Of a stretch of 15,947 nucleotides of DNA, positions 7,581 to 14,439 are shown in pieces. The stretch's first letter is position 1. Each line of letters begins with the position of its first letter. A program made the position numbers and the translations under genes. The notes under the pieces are model-generated. The model worked only from the letters and a program-made list of their open reading frames with translations. It had not been told where the DNA came from and did no database searches. The DNA is taken from positions 1 through 15,947 of the forward strand of contig CAYLXL010000045.1 of assembly GCA_964387745.1 (NCBI GenBank), read 5' to 3'. Origin of the DNA: JAGOUU01 sp964387745 (lineage in GTDB: Bacteria; Pseudomonadota; Gammaproteobacteria; JAGOUU01).

Positions 7581-8819
7581 ATGTCAGTACCAGCGTCAAC
7601 CACTCTAACAACACAAACAAACGTTCAAGAGCTGCAACCAAATCTTGAATATGTGATTACTAATGAATCCATAGAATTTAACAAGCTTCATAAAAATGGC
7701 TGGGTGATTAATAATGGCAATCAATACAGTAATAACGATCAACTAGTCGTTTTAAAAAACAAAGACAATAAAATATTAGCGGTGATTAATTCTTATCCAG
7801 CGTCCAAAGCAAAAGTCCTAAAAAACTTTGAAAAAAAACAACTACGTAATTGTTGGTTTATTGATTCAATATGGCTATCACCCGATGTGGGTTTAAACTC
7901 AATTGCGCCATTAGCAGTATATATCACAGCTAAAACAGCAAGAATTTATAACAAAGATATATTGATTACTATTAAAAATAAAAACACGACCTTTCCAATT
8001 ATGACACTTATGAAGGGAATAGAAATTAAATCTTTTGATGAGAAAAATGTTTTTGTTGGCCAACGAATTGACTATATTTTATTATCAATCAGCGAAACTC
8101 TGCCAGCAGACAGTGAAGATTTTATCACACATGAGTTTGTCAAAGACATGTATAAAATGTTTTTCAGGTGGTATGACAAATATAACAAAAGCACATGGTG
8201 TTCTGCAATTGATAACAAAACACTTACCAAAAGACAATATATCTCTACACTTTATAACCTACACAGCTATGTACAATACACTACTCGCTTATGTGCACGC
8301 GCCATAGCTTTTAGCGATGATATGTTTTTAAGAAATAATTATATTGACCACTTTAGAGGTGAAATTAATCACGAAATCTTAATCGAAAAAGACTTACAAC
8401 AGTTAGGCGAAGATGTTGAGTACTTGAAAAAATATTACATACCTAATATAAAAACTAAAGCTTTTATGGCCTTGCAAGAAAGCACGATAGGCTTTTATCA
8501 AGATCCTGTACTCTTACTCGCCTGCCCGTTTGTAGCTGAAGGTGTCTCAGCAAACTTCCGTACTGATTTATTAGAAAATCTAGAAAAAATAATTGGCTCT
8601 TGGGGAGTCAAAGACCCGGGTAAAGCAATGCGCTTTTTGAATTCACACGTAAAATTTGATGGTGGCGACGACGGCCACTGGGAAGCAGTAATAGAAATTT
8701 TGCCAAGATATATCAAAACTGAATTCGACCGTCAAAGATTTATTTCTATTGCTAAGTTTGGTATGGATTCTATTTTAAAAAGCTTTGATAGTAACGTTAA
8801 GGAAAATTTGATTTGGTGA
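7581..8819 (+). CDS. GNAT-like / heme-oxygenase-like diiron oxidase (HDO-type) protein
   Basis: A 412-residue soluble protein in two parts. Residues 22-170 look like a GNAT-type alpha/beta fold (strand LVVLKNKDNKILAVINSYP, then WFIDSIWLSP). Residues about 180-405 are all-helical and carry the ligand pattern of TenA/PqqC/UndA-like iron enzymes: E261-x2-H264 in one helix, E320 in an AEG turn, and H356-x3-D360 followed by H366. The E-x2-H spacing matches the UndA alkene-forming oxidase as I recall it. Between D360 and H366 the sequence is GGDDG, longer than the usual D-x2/3-H, and D363 could be the ligand instead. A first-helix glutamate is not obvious; H228 may replace it. Substrate is unknown. 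The start at 7581 is chosen over a TTG at 7533 because GAGGTG stands just before it. The gene is single, with a hairpin element after its stop. Confidence 0.65.
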   Translation: MSVPASTTLTTQTNVQELQPNLEYVITNESIEFNKLHKNGWVINNGNQYSNNDQLVVLKNKDNKILAVINSYPASKAKVLKNFEKKQLRNCWFIDSIWLSPDVGLNSIAPLAVYITAKTARIYNKDILITIKNKNTTFPIMTLMKGIEIKSFDEKNVFVGQRIDYILLSISETLPADSEDFITHEFVKDMYKMFFRWYDKYNKSTWCSAIDNKTLTKRQYISTLYNLHSYVQYTTRLCARAIAFSDDMFLRNNYIDHFRGEINHEILIEKDLQQLGEDVEYLKKYYIPNIKTKAFMALQESTIGFYQDPVLLLACPFVAEGVSANFRTDLLENLEKIIGSWGVKDPGKAMRFLNSHVKFDGGDDGHWEAVIEILPRYIKTEFDRQRFISIAKFGMDSILKSFDSNVKENLIW

Positions 8820-8890
8820 TTGTGATCCCGAGCGAAGCGAAGGATCGCCTCTCGAGATTCCTCGCAAAGCTCAGAATGACAACTAATCAC
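8816..8890. repeat. Imperfect palindromic, repeat-like element between convergent genes
   Basis: The short gap between two convergent genes is almost entirely an imperfect inverted repeat. The outer arms are GTGATT (8816-8821) and AATCAC (8885-8890). The inner arms are around GAGCGAAGCGAAGGATC and its partner GATTCCTCGCAAAGCTC, with about 17 of 25 positions complementary plus G-U pairs. The composition (GAGCGAAGCGAAGGATC) is GC-richer than the surroundings and resembles dispersed palindromic repeats found in many bacterial genomes. Both TGA stop codons (8817-8819 and 8887-8889) lie in the outer arms. It may act as a bidirectional transcription stop or RNA stabiliser, although no T run is present. 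Confidence 0.6.
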
Positions 8891-9489
8891 ACCGGCAAAT
8901 ACGGCAAACAAAAATATGTAGCTATGCCTGCTGCAAAGCCAAATAAGTGCCCCTCTACAGAAACACCTTGGGTATGAATCGGCACTAAACTTGCGACCAA
9001 TCCTCCAAAATAATATAACGTCAAAACTAACAGCATGATACTTAGAAAACTTGGTACTAAATAGGCTATGATTACTAAAAAACCAAAATAGCCTAAAATT
9101 ACACCACTAGCGCCCACATGACACGCATGCCGACCAAATAACCAAGTTAAACCACCTGCTATGACCATTATATTCAACGTAACTGCAAGAAACACATTAA
9201 AGCCATACATCAATACCATGTTCATTAAAAAAAATAGCGGTATAGCATTAAAAAATAAATGATTAAAACTACCATGAATAAAAGGTGAGCAAATTATTCC
9301 CAATAAACCTACAGGATGTCTAGGAACAATACCCAAAATATATAACCGCCCACCGATCATTCTATTAATAAAATTAACTAAAGCCAGAAACAATATAACT
9401 CCTACTGTAAACGGCAAATAATTAAAAATTGTTTCCTTGATAAATTCTATGTCACTAGCAATACTGTTTAAAGAAATAGGCTCCGTCAT
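8887..9489 (-). CDS. Rhomboid-family intramembrane serine protease
   Basis: A 200-residue polytopic membrane protein with about six hydrophobic helices. It carries the rhomboid signature: H72-GSFNH77-LFFN81 in the second helix, the catalytic serine in GASG (S128) and the catalytic histidine in GHLFG (H171). All expected active-site residues are present, so it should cut transmembrane segments of other membrane proteins. The substrate is unknown. It begins one base after the uvrB stop codon, with a good ribosome site AAGGAT inside the end of uvrB, so the two are surely co-transcribed and possibly coupled in translation. The functional link to DNA repair is unclear. The stop codon lies in the palindromic element 8816-8890. 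Confidence 0.88.
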   Translation of the reverse strand: MTEPISLNSIASDIEFIKETIFNYLPFTVGVILFLALVNFINRMIGGRLYILGIVPRHPVGLLGIICSPFIHGSFNHLFFNAIPLFFLMNMVLMYGFNVFLAVTLNIMVIAGGLTWLFGRHACHVGASGVILGYFGFLVIIAYLVPSFLSIMLLVLTLYYFGGLVASLVPIHTQGVSVEGHLFGFAAGIATYFCLPYLPV

Positions 9490-11544
9490 TTATAGGTATC
9501 CTTCTGAAACAAACTTTTGTTTTAATATATGGATCTCATCTCTAATTGCAGCTGCTTCTTCAAACTGCAAATCTTTCGCTGCTTTTTTCATTGCTTGATC
9601 TAATTTATTAATAACTTTTTTGAAATAATTTGGATCCAGCAATCTATCTTTATCTATATTTTGTTTAATAGCATCCAGAGTCTTAATATTTTTATCTAGT
9701 TTATCTTTATTTTTAAACTTTTGACCCGGAATAACTTCTAGCACATCAACAACTTTTCTTTTTATCCCTACAGGCGTTATATTATTTATTTTATTAAAAT
9801 TTATTTGTTTTTCGCGGCGGCGATTGGTTTCATTAATAGCCTTTTCCATGGCTGTAGTAATACTATTAGCATACATGATTGCCACTCCATGCAAGTTACG
9901 AGCAGCGCGACCAATAGTCTGAATCAAAGAACGCTCAGATCTTAAGAAACCTTGTTTATCAGCATCTAAAATAGCAACCAAAGAAACTTCTGGTAAGTCT
10001 AGACCTTCACGTAACAAGTTGATACCCACAAGAGCATCAAAGTCACCCATACGTAAACCACGAATTAATTCCATGCGTTCAACAGTATCGATATCTGAAT
10101 GTAAATATTTTACTCTAACACCATGCTCAGACAAATACTCTGTAAGATCTTCAGCCATTCTTTTGGTAAGGGTTGTTATCAAAACCCGTTCGTCTCTTGC
10201 AGCACGAATATTAATCTCTGATAACACATCATCGACTTGAGTATTAACCGGGCGAATGATAATCTCTGGATCTACTAAACCGGTTGGTCGAACAAACTGC
10301 TCAGCAATATTACCAAACTCTTGAGCTGCGGTTAATTCATATTCACCTGGAGTCGCGGAAATATAAATTATTTGCGCAGTTCTACTTTTAAACTCCTCAA
10401 ACTTTAATGGGCGGTTATCTAACGCTGAAGGTAACCTAAACCCGTAGGTAACCAAGGTCTCTTTTCTTGATCTATCGCCTTTATACATCGCCCCTAATTG
10501 CGGCACAGTAACATGTGATTCATCTATAATTATAATTCCGTCTGATGGAAAGTAATCTAATAACGTCGGTGGCGGCTCGCCTGGATTCCGACCCGATAGA
10601 TAGCGCGAATAATTTTCAATACCTGAACAATAACCAAGCTCATTGATCATTTCTAAATCAAATTTAGTTCTTTGTTCTAGCCTTTGTGCAGCGACTAATT
10701 GATTGTCATCATACAACTGATTTAATCTTTCCCGTAAATCTAATTTTATCTGATCAAAAGCTTTAATCACTGTATCCCTAGGAGTAACATAATGACTCTT
10801 CGGATATATAGTAATTCGAGGCAACTTTTGAGCTACAGCCCCAGTTAAAGGATCAAATAAACTTAAGTTTTCAATTACATTATCAAATAACTCTATACGA
10901 ACTGCTAGCTCATCTGATTCGGCAGGAAAAACGTCTATAACATCACCACGTACTCGAAAAGTTGCCCGATCAAAATCAATATCATTACGTTTATACTGTA
11001 ATTCAGCAAGGCGTTTTAAGATAGCCTGCTGATCAATCTTTTCGCCACGACTTAAATGCAAAATCATACTAAGATAAGATTTAGGATCACCTAAGCCATA
11101 GATAGCTGAAACGCTAGCAACAACAATAACATCCCGTCTCTCCATAATAGCTTTAGTGGCTGACAGACGCATTTGCTCTATATGGTCATTGATTGATGAA
11201 TCTTTCTCAATAAACGTATCAGAAGCAGGCACATACGCTTCTGGTTGATAATAATCATAGTAAGACACAAAATACTCAACGGCATTTTTTGGAAAAAATT
11301 CTTTCATTTCGCCATATAATTGAGCAGCTAGTGTTTTATTAGGTGCTAAAATTAAAGCCGGCCTATTTGCGTTTTTAATTACATTAGCAATAGTAAAAGT
11401 CTTACCAGAACCTGTTACGCCTAATAAAACCTGGTGCTGTAGCCCGTGTTCGAGCCCCTCACTCAATGTTTTAATCGCTTCAGGCTGATCACCCGAGGGT
11501 TTAAAGTTTGATGCTAGCTGAAATTGATTGTTTTTATCTACCAT
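9490..11544 (-). CDS. uvrB: Excinuclease ABC subunit B (UvrB)
   Basis: A 684-residue protein, full length for UvrB (E. coli 673). It receives damaged DNA from UvrA, verifies the lesion with its beta-hairpin and recruits UvrC in nucleotide excision repair. Seen in order: the GVTGSGKT ATP-binding loop (42-49), the tyrosine-rich damage-probing hairpin (YYDYYQPEAYVP), the SVSAIYGLGDP segment, the DESH box (341-344), ISATPGEYE, the helicase arginine motif IGRAARN, and the C-terminal UVR domain (about 645-680, LQFEEAAAIRDEI) that binds UvrC. No domain is missing. The 81-bp spacer to the divergent aminotransferase start shows no CTG-N10-CAG LexA box, so SOS control by an E. coli-type LexA is not supported. 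The ribosome site before ATG 11544 is weak. Confidence 0.98.
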   Translation of the reverse strand: MVDKNNQFQLASNFKPSGDQPEAIKTLSEGLEHGLQHQVLLGVTGSGKTFTIANVIKNANRPALILAPNKTLAAQLYGEMKEFFPKNAVEYFVSYYDYYQPEAYVPASDTFIEKDSSINDHIEQMRLSATKAIMERRDVIVVASVSAIYGLGDPKSYLSMILHLSRGEKIDQQAILKRLAELQYKRNDIDFDRATFRVRGDVIDVFPAESDELAVRIELFDNVIENLSLFDPLTGAVAQKLPRITIYPKSHYVTPRDTVIKAFDQIKLDLRERLNQLYDDNQLVAAQRLEQRTKFDLEMINELGYCSGIENYSRYLSGRNPGEPPPTLLDYFPSDGIIIIDESHVTVPQLGAMYKGDRSRKETLVTYGFRLPSALDNRPLKFEEFKSRTAQIIYISATPGEYELTAAQEFGNIAEQFVRPTGLVDPEIIIRPVNTQVDDVLSEINIRAARDERVLITTLTKRMAEDLTEYLSEHGVRVKYLHSDIDTVERMELIRGLRMGDFDALVGINLLREGLDLPEVSLVAILDADKQGFLRSERSLIQTIGRAARNLHGVAIMYANSITTAMEKAINETNRRREKQINFNKINNITPVGIKRKVVDVLEVIPGQKFKNKDKLDKNIKTLDAIKQNIDKDRLLDPNYFKKVINKLDQAMKKAAKDLQFEEAAAIRDEIHILKQKFVSEGYL

Positions 11545-11599
11545 TGACTTTGAATTACACTTACTTATAATTTTACTAGCTTAACATTAATAGAATATT

Positions 11600-11605
11600 T
11601 ATAAT
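11600..11605 (+). promoter_or_regulatory. Possible -10 box for the aminotransferase gene
   Basis: A perfect TATAAT lies 32 bases before the ATG at 11638. No -35 box is convincing at 16-18 bases (a TTAACA at 11581 is only 13 bases away). It sits in the short divergent spacer shared with uvrB. Confidence 0.35.
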
Positions 11606-11637
11606 ATGGCTTAAAATCTAACGTTGTGAAGCAAATT

Positions 11638-12152
11638 ATGAATAATCTTACCCAAAGAATTACAAGAATACCAGGCTCGCCTACTATAGCTTTAACTTCT
11701 AAGACTAATCTCTTAAAATCACAGGGAATTGATATCATTGGTCTTGGTGCAGGTGAGCCAGACTTTGATACTCCAGATTTCGTTAAAGAAGCTGCTATCA
11801 GGGCTATTCATAACGGCCAGACTAAATATACAGCGGTCGAAGGTACGCTTGAATTAAGAAAAGCAATTCAGGCCAAATTCAAAAATGAAAATAACCTAGA
11901 GTATAATACGAATCAAATTTTAGTTTCCGTAGGTGCCAAACACAGCATTTACAATTTAATACAAGTATTATTAGAAAAAGGCGATGAGGCTTTAATTCCG
12001 GTGCCCTACTGGGTTTCTTATCCAGCTATGGTTGAGCTGGCGGATGCTACTCCTGTTATCGTTAATACAACAAAACAAGAAAGCTTTAAACTTACTCCTG
12101 AAATTTTATCCAAACATATTACTGATAAAACTAAATTACTTATTTTAAACAG
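11638..12152 (+). CDS. Aspartate aminotransferase (class I-beta type), N-terminal part, interrupted
   Basis: The first 171 codons of a pyridoxal-phosphate aminotransferase that swaps amino groups between aspartate and oxaloacetate. It shows the class I N-terminal LGAGEPDFDTPDF motif, TKYTAVEG, a cofactor-phosphate-contacting VGAKHSIYN segment, and the PVPYWVSYP substrate/ring-stacking segment. The reading frame runs into ten Ns at 12153 just after LLILN, so no natural C-terminus is seen here. The rest continues in the 3' part at 12308. The ATG at 11638 (MNNLTQRI) is preferred over a GTG four codons upstream, because family members begin close to this point and GAAG lies just before it. Joining both parts at the 28-bp repeat gives one intact 405-residue protein of normal family length (about 395-400), so the gene is probably whole in the real genome. 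Confidence 0.85.
12125..12152 (+). repeat. 28-bp direct repeat, copy 1
   Basis: This 28-base stretch, beginning ATAAAACTAAA and ending TTTAAACAG, is repeated exactly at 12280-12307. It directly precedes the run of Ns. It codes for DKTKLLILN of the aminotransferase. The repeat is explained better by an assembly overlap than by biology (see findings). Confidence 0.95.
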
Positions 12153-12162
12153 NNNNNNNNNN
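12153..12162. other. Assembly gap (ten Ns)
   Basis: Ten undetermined bases inside the aminotransferase gene. Exactly ten Ns is a common placeholder for a scaffold gap of unknown or near-zero length. Confidence 0.98.
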
Positions 12163-12279
12163 ATAGATCAAAAAATTACTTGGGTAATTTATAAAAATAT
12201 AATAAGGTTATATACATAACATTATTTCCAAAAAAATTGATAACTGTAATGATTGACCAGTAAATATGTAAAACATATA
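12163..12279. other. Unexplained AT-rich insert between direct repeats
   Basis: These 117 bases separate the N gap from the second repeat copy and have no place in the aminotransferase. They are very AT-rich. They contain stops in the aminotransferase frame, and no long open frame, inverted ends or recognisable mobile-element sequence is seen. They could be a stray contig tip or the end of something inserted in part of the population. Confidence 0.7.
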
Positions 12280-12307
12280 ATAAAACTAAATTACTTATTT
12301 TAAACAG
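12280..12307 (+). repeat. 28-bp direct repeat, copy 2
   Basis: An exact copy of 12125-12152, offset by 155 bases. From here the aminotransferase sequence resumes in frame, giving LLILN followed by SPSNPSGKVY. Confidence 0.95.
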
Positions 12308-13010
12308 TCCGTCTAACCCGTCAGGCAAAGTTTACACTAAACAAGAATTAGTCGAGCTAGCAAAAGTTTTATTGAAACATCCTAATGTTCATATTTTATC
12401 TGATGATATCTACGAGCATATCGTTTGGCCCGAATATAAATTTTATAATCTATTAACCGCCTGCCAAGATAGCCTAAGCACTGAAGATTACCTCAAGCTT
12501 TATAACCGTACTATAGTCGTCAATGGAGTGTCTAAAGCTTATTCTATGACTGGCTGGCGTATAGGCTACGCTGCAGGCCATAAAGATCTTATTGATGCTA
12601 TGCAAAAGCTGCAATCACAGTCTACTTCTAACCCCTGTTCGATTGCTCAGGCTGCAGCATGTGAAGCTTTAACCAACCCTAAAACTTCTGAGTTTATTAA
12701 AATGATGACGGGAGAATTCAAAAAACGTCATGATTATATTTACCAAGCTATTAATAATATAAAGCTTTTGTCTGTCTTACCTGCTGAAGGTGCGTTTTAT
12801 AGCTTTGTCGACTGTTCAGAGGCTATAAAGCATACCGACTGCAAAGATGATTATGAGTTTTCAGAGTTATTATTAGAGAAAGCTAATGTCGCGCTAGTTG
12901 CCGGCAGCTCGTTTGGTAGCCCTAATTACTTAAGGCTGTCTTATGCTACGAGTATGAAAAACTTAGAGGGTGCCATATCTCGCATCGAAAAATTCTTAAA
13001 TAATTCTTGA
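12308..13010 (+). CDS. Aspartate aminotransferase, C-terminal part
   Basis: The continuation of the gene begun at 11638. Numbered in the rejoined 405-residue protein, it carries SPSNPSGKVY (172-181) with the conserved asparagine N175 that contacts the cofactor ring, SDDIYEHIVW with the aspartate and tyrosine of the cofactor site, NGVSKAYSMTGWRIGY with the Schiff-base lysine K248, and RLSYATS near the end with the substrate-carboxylate arginine. All catalytic residues are present. A start codon inside this part (ATG 12372) is only an internal methionine, with no ribosome site. The stop TGA (13008-13010) overlaps the -35 box of the tRNA-Asn promoter. If the interruption were real, this part alone would be inactive, because the N-terminal half of the large domain would be missing. 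Confidence 0.85.
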
Positions 13011-13035
13011 CCATAACAACATAACTTATTATTAT
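13007..13035 (+). promoter_or_regulatory. Promoter of tRNA-Asn
   Basis: TTGACC (13007-13012, five of six matches) is followed by 17 bases and TATTAT (13030-13035, five of six). The start point would be near 13042, about three bases before the mature tRNA. The -35 box overlaps the stop codon of the aminotransferase gene. Confidence 0.6.
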
Positions 13036-13044
13036 ATCAACCAT

Positions 13045-13119
13045 TCCCCGGTAGCTCAGCGGTAGAGCAGTTGACTGTTAATCAATTGGTCGGCGGTTCG
13101 AACCCGTCCCGGGGAGCCA
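13045..13119 (+). tRNA. tRNA-Asn (anticodon GTT)
   Basis: A complete tRNA of 75 bases including the encoded CCA. The acceptor stem TCCCCGG/CCGGGGA pairs fully over seven bases. The anticodon loop CTGTTAA carries GTT at 13077-13079, the T loop is TTCGAAC, and the discriminator is G. It decodes AAC/AAU. No terminator with a T run follows: an IS3 element sits 18 bp beyond the CCA. Confidence 0.97.
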
Positions 13120-13132
13120 TTAACTCCAAGAC

Positions 13133-13137
13133 TGATC
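13133..13137 (+). repeat. Target-site duplication TGATC, left copy
   Basis: TGATC adjoins the left end of the IS3 element and is matched by TGATC at 14372-14376 on the other side. Confidence 0.6.
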
Positions 13138-13161
13138 TTGCACTAGTTTCTCGGACACAAT

Positions 13162-13965
13162 TTATGCAACATCCTGCATTAGCTCAAATTGAATTGGCGT
13201 CATGTAGTTAATTGCTGAATGCATGCGTTTACGATTATAGTAGCACTCTATATATTCAACAATAGAAGATTTTGCAATTTCTCTAGTCTCATACCGTTCA
13301 TCATGTACTAACTCAACTTTTAATGTATGAAAAAATGATTCCATAGCTGCATTGTCATAACAACAGCCTACAGAGCTCATGCTGCATATAAGACCATTAT
13401 TATTCAGTAAAGCCTGGTAACTGCTAGAACAATACTGCATTCCTCTATCAGAGTGCACAATTACTGCTGTAGGAAATTTACGCTTAAACAAAGCCATGCT
13501 AAATGCATTTTCAACTAATTCAGCTTTTAACCGGTCACTCATAGACCAACCGATTACAGGCCTGGAGTAAAGGTCAATAAACACACAGAGATATAACCAT
13601 CCTTCGTTAGTTGGTATATAGGTAATATCCGTGACCCACTTCTGATTCGGCTGATGAGCAGTAAAATCTTGTTGCAATATATTTGGCGAAATAGGTTTCT
13701 TATGATTAGAATCAGTAGTTACCTTAAATTTGCGCGTAGCTTTTGGTACTAGCTTTAATGCTTTCATACGTGTTGAAACTTTACCTCTGGTGCATGGTAT
13801 ACCTCTAGCTTTTAGCTCCTTGGTAATACATATGGCACCGTAGCGACGCTTATGTTCAATAAAAATTATTTTAATCATCTCATCTAATCCCTGTTGTTTT
13901 TTAGCACGTATAGAGACCGGCTGATAAAGCCAGTCATAATAAGTGCTTTTAGGCATATTAAGCAT
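13162..13965 (-). CDS. IS3-family transposase orfB (DDE integrase domain)
   Basis: The catalytic part of the transposase: 267 residues from the first ATG, but the reading frame is open further upstream and is normally entered by -1 frameshift from orfA. An HTH-like N-terminal segment (MLNMPKSTYYDWL) precedes a retroviral-type integrase fold with the DDE triad: the D of WVTDITY, the D of HSDRGMQY and the E of NAAMESFFHTLK. The C-terminal Y-N-x-R-x-HSA signature of IS3 transposases is present (YYNRKRMHSAINYMTP). Together with orfA it makes a 386-residue OrfAB fusion, the active enzyme. The domain is intact with no internal stop. Confidence 0.93.
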   Translation of the reverse strand: MLNMPKSTYYDWLYQPVSIRAKKQQGLDEMIKIIFIEHKRRYGAICITKELKARGIPCTRGKVSTRMKALKLVPKATRKFKVTTDSNHKKPISPNILQQDFTAHQPNQKWVTDITYIPTNEGWLYLCVFIDLYSRPVIGWSMSDRLKAELVENAFSMALFKRKFPTAVIVHSDRGMQYCSSSYQALLNNNGLICSMSSVGCCYDNAAMESFFHTLKVELVHDERYETREIAKSSIVEYIECYYNRKRMHSAINYMTPIQFELMQDVA

Positions 13966-14021
13966 TTTGCATAATAATCTAACAGGGTATTGCGCTGAAT
14001 TATCTTTAATAAACGCGCACT

Positions 14022-14321
14022 TTACAGCTCTAGGCTTGCAAAGTACGCCGCGGCTTTTTTTAAGATATCACGCTCCATTTCTGCGCGTTTTAACTCTTTT
14101 TGCAATCGTTTATTTTCACGCTCCAAGTCTTGGTAACTTTGAGACGGGGATTTCTTAGGTACAGGTATTTTTGATTTCATCGCTTTATCTTTCCAATTGT
14201 ATAAAGTATTTTGCTTTATACCTAACCCAACAGCTATCTGACTTGTTGGCTTGTCTGACGATAACGCTAGCTTAACAGCTTCTTCTTTAAATTCCGATGG
14301 ATAATTTGCTGATCTGGACAT
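14022..14321 (-). CDS. IS3-family transposase orfA (helix-turn-helix and leucine zipper)
   Basis: A 99-residue DNA-binding protein. The N-terminal half is a helix-turn-helix (YPSEFKEEAVKLAL, then IAVGLGIKQNTLYNWK), which recognises the element's ends. The C-terminal half is a heptad-repeat coiled coil (LERENKRLQKELKRAEMERD) for oligomerisation. A strong ribosome site, GGGAG, lies seven bases before ATG 14321. The frame ends at TAA 14024-14022 unless the ribosome slips at A7 (14061-14055), which leads into orfB. OrfA alone usually acts as a repressor or regulator of transposition in this family. Confidence 0.93.
   Translation of the reverse strand: MSRSANYPSEFKEEAVKLALSSDKPTSQIAVGLGIKQNTLYNWKDKAMKSKIPVPKKSPSQSYQDLERENKRLQKELKRAEMERDILKKAAAYFASLEL
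14055..14061 (-). promoter_or_regulatory. Programmed -1 frameshift site (A7) of the IS3 transposase
   Basis: On the minus strand seven A lie in the frame TTA AAA AAA GCC of orfA, an A-AAA-AAA slippery heptamer. A -1 slip reads on as AGC CGC GGC GTA and continues through KCAFIKDNSAQYPVRLLCK into the start of orfB without a stop. The frame arithmetic works: 14321 to 13162 plus one repeated base is 1161 bases, or 386 residues and a stop. Confidence 0.85.
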
Positions 14322-14371
14322 TTGGAGTCTCCCATAAGTTATTTATATTAACTGTCCGGGAAACTAGGACA

Positions 14372-14376
14372 TGATC
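14372..14376 (+). repeat. Target-site duplication TGATC, right copy
   Basis: TGATC directly follows the right end of the IS3 element and equals the left copy at 13133-13137. Confidence 0.6.
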
Positions 14377-14439
14377 ATCTTGCAACTTAGTATAAGATGA
14401 GTAAAATACTATAAATTAAACCCATTGTGAAGTTTAAGT

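Larger units (their letters stand above)
13138..14371 (-). mobile_element. Complete IS3-family insertion sequence
   Basis: A 1234-bp element. Its ends are near-matching inverted repeats: TTGCACTAGTTTCTCGGACA at 13138-13157, and the complement of 14353-14371, reading TGTCCTAGTTTCCCGGACA. One base is inserted and about three differ. It is flanked by a 5-bp direct repeat TGATC (13133-13137 and 14372-14376), a target duplication of the size used by IS3 elements. It carries orfA and orfB on the minus strand, joined by a -1 frameshift site. All transposase catalytic residues are present, so it looks functional. Since GATC is palindromic, the flanks also look like an extension of the inverted ends. 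The boundary therefore has an uncertainty of a few bases. Confidence 0.85.

Noticed and set aside
11626..11637. GTG start four codons before the aminotransferase ATG
   Set aside because: The family N-terminus aligns with MNNLTQRI, and GAAG before the ATG at 11638 is at a usable distance.
11545..11637. LexA (SOS) box before uvrB
   Set aside because: No CTG-N10-CAG or near match in the spacer.
12163..12279. Mobile element or intron inserted in the aminotransferase gene
   Set aside because: No inverted ends, transposase or intron structure, and a 28-bp target duplication would be unusually long; an assembly overlap explains it more simply.
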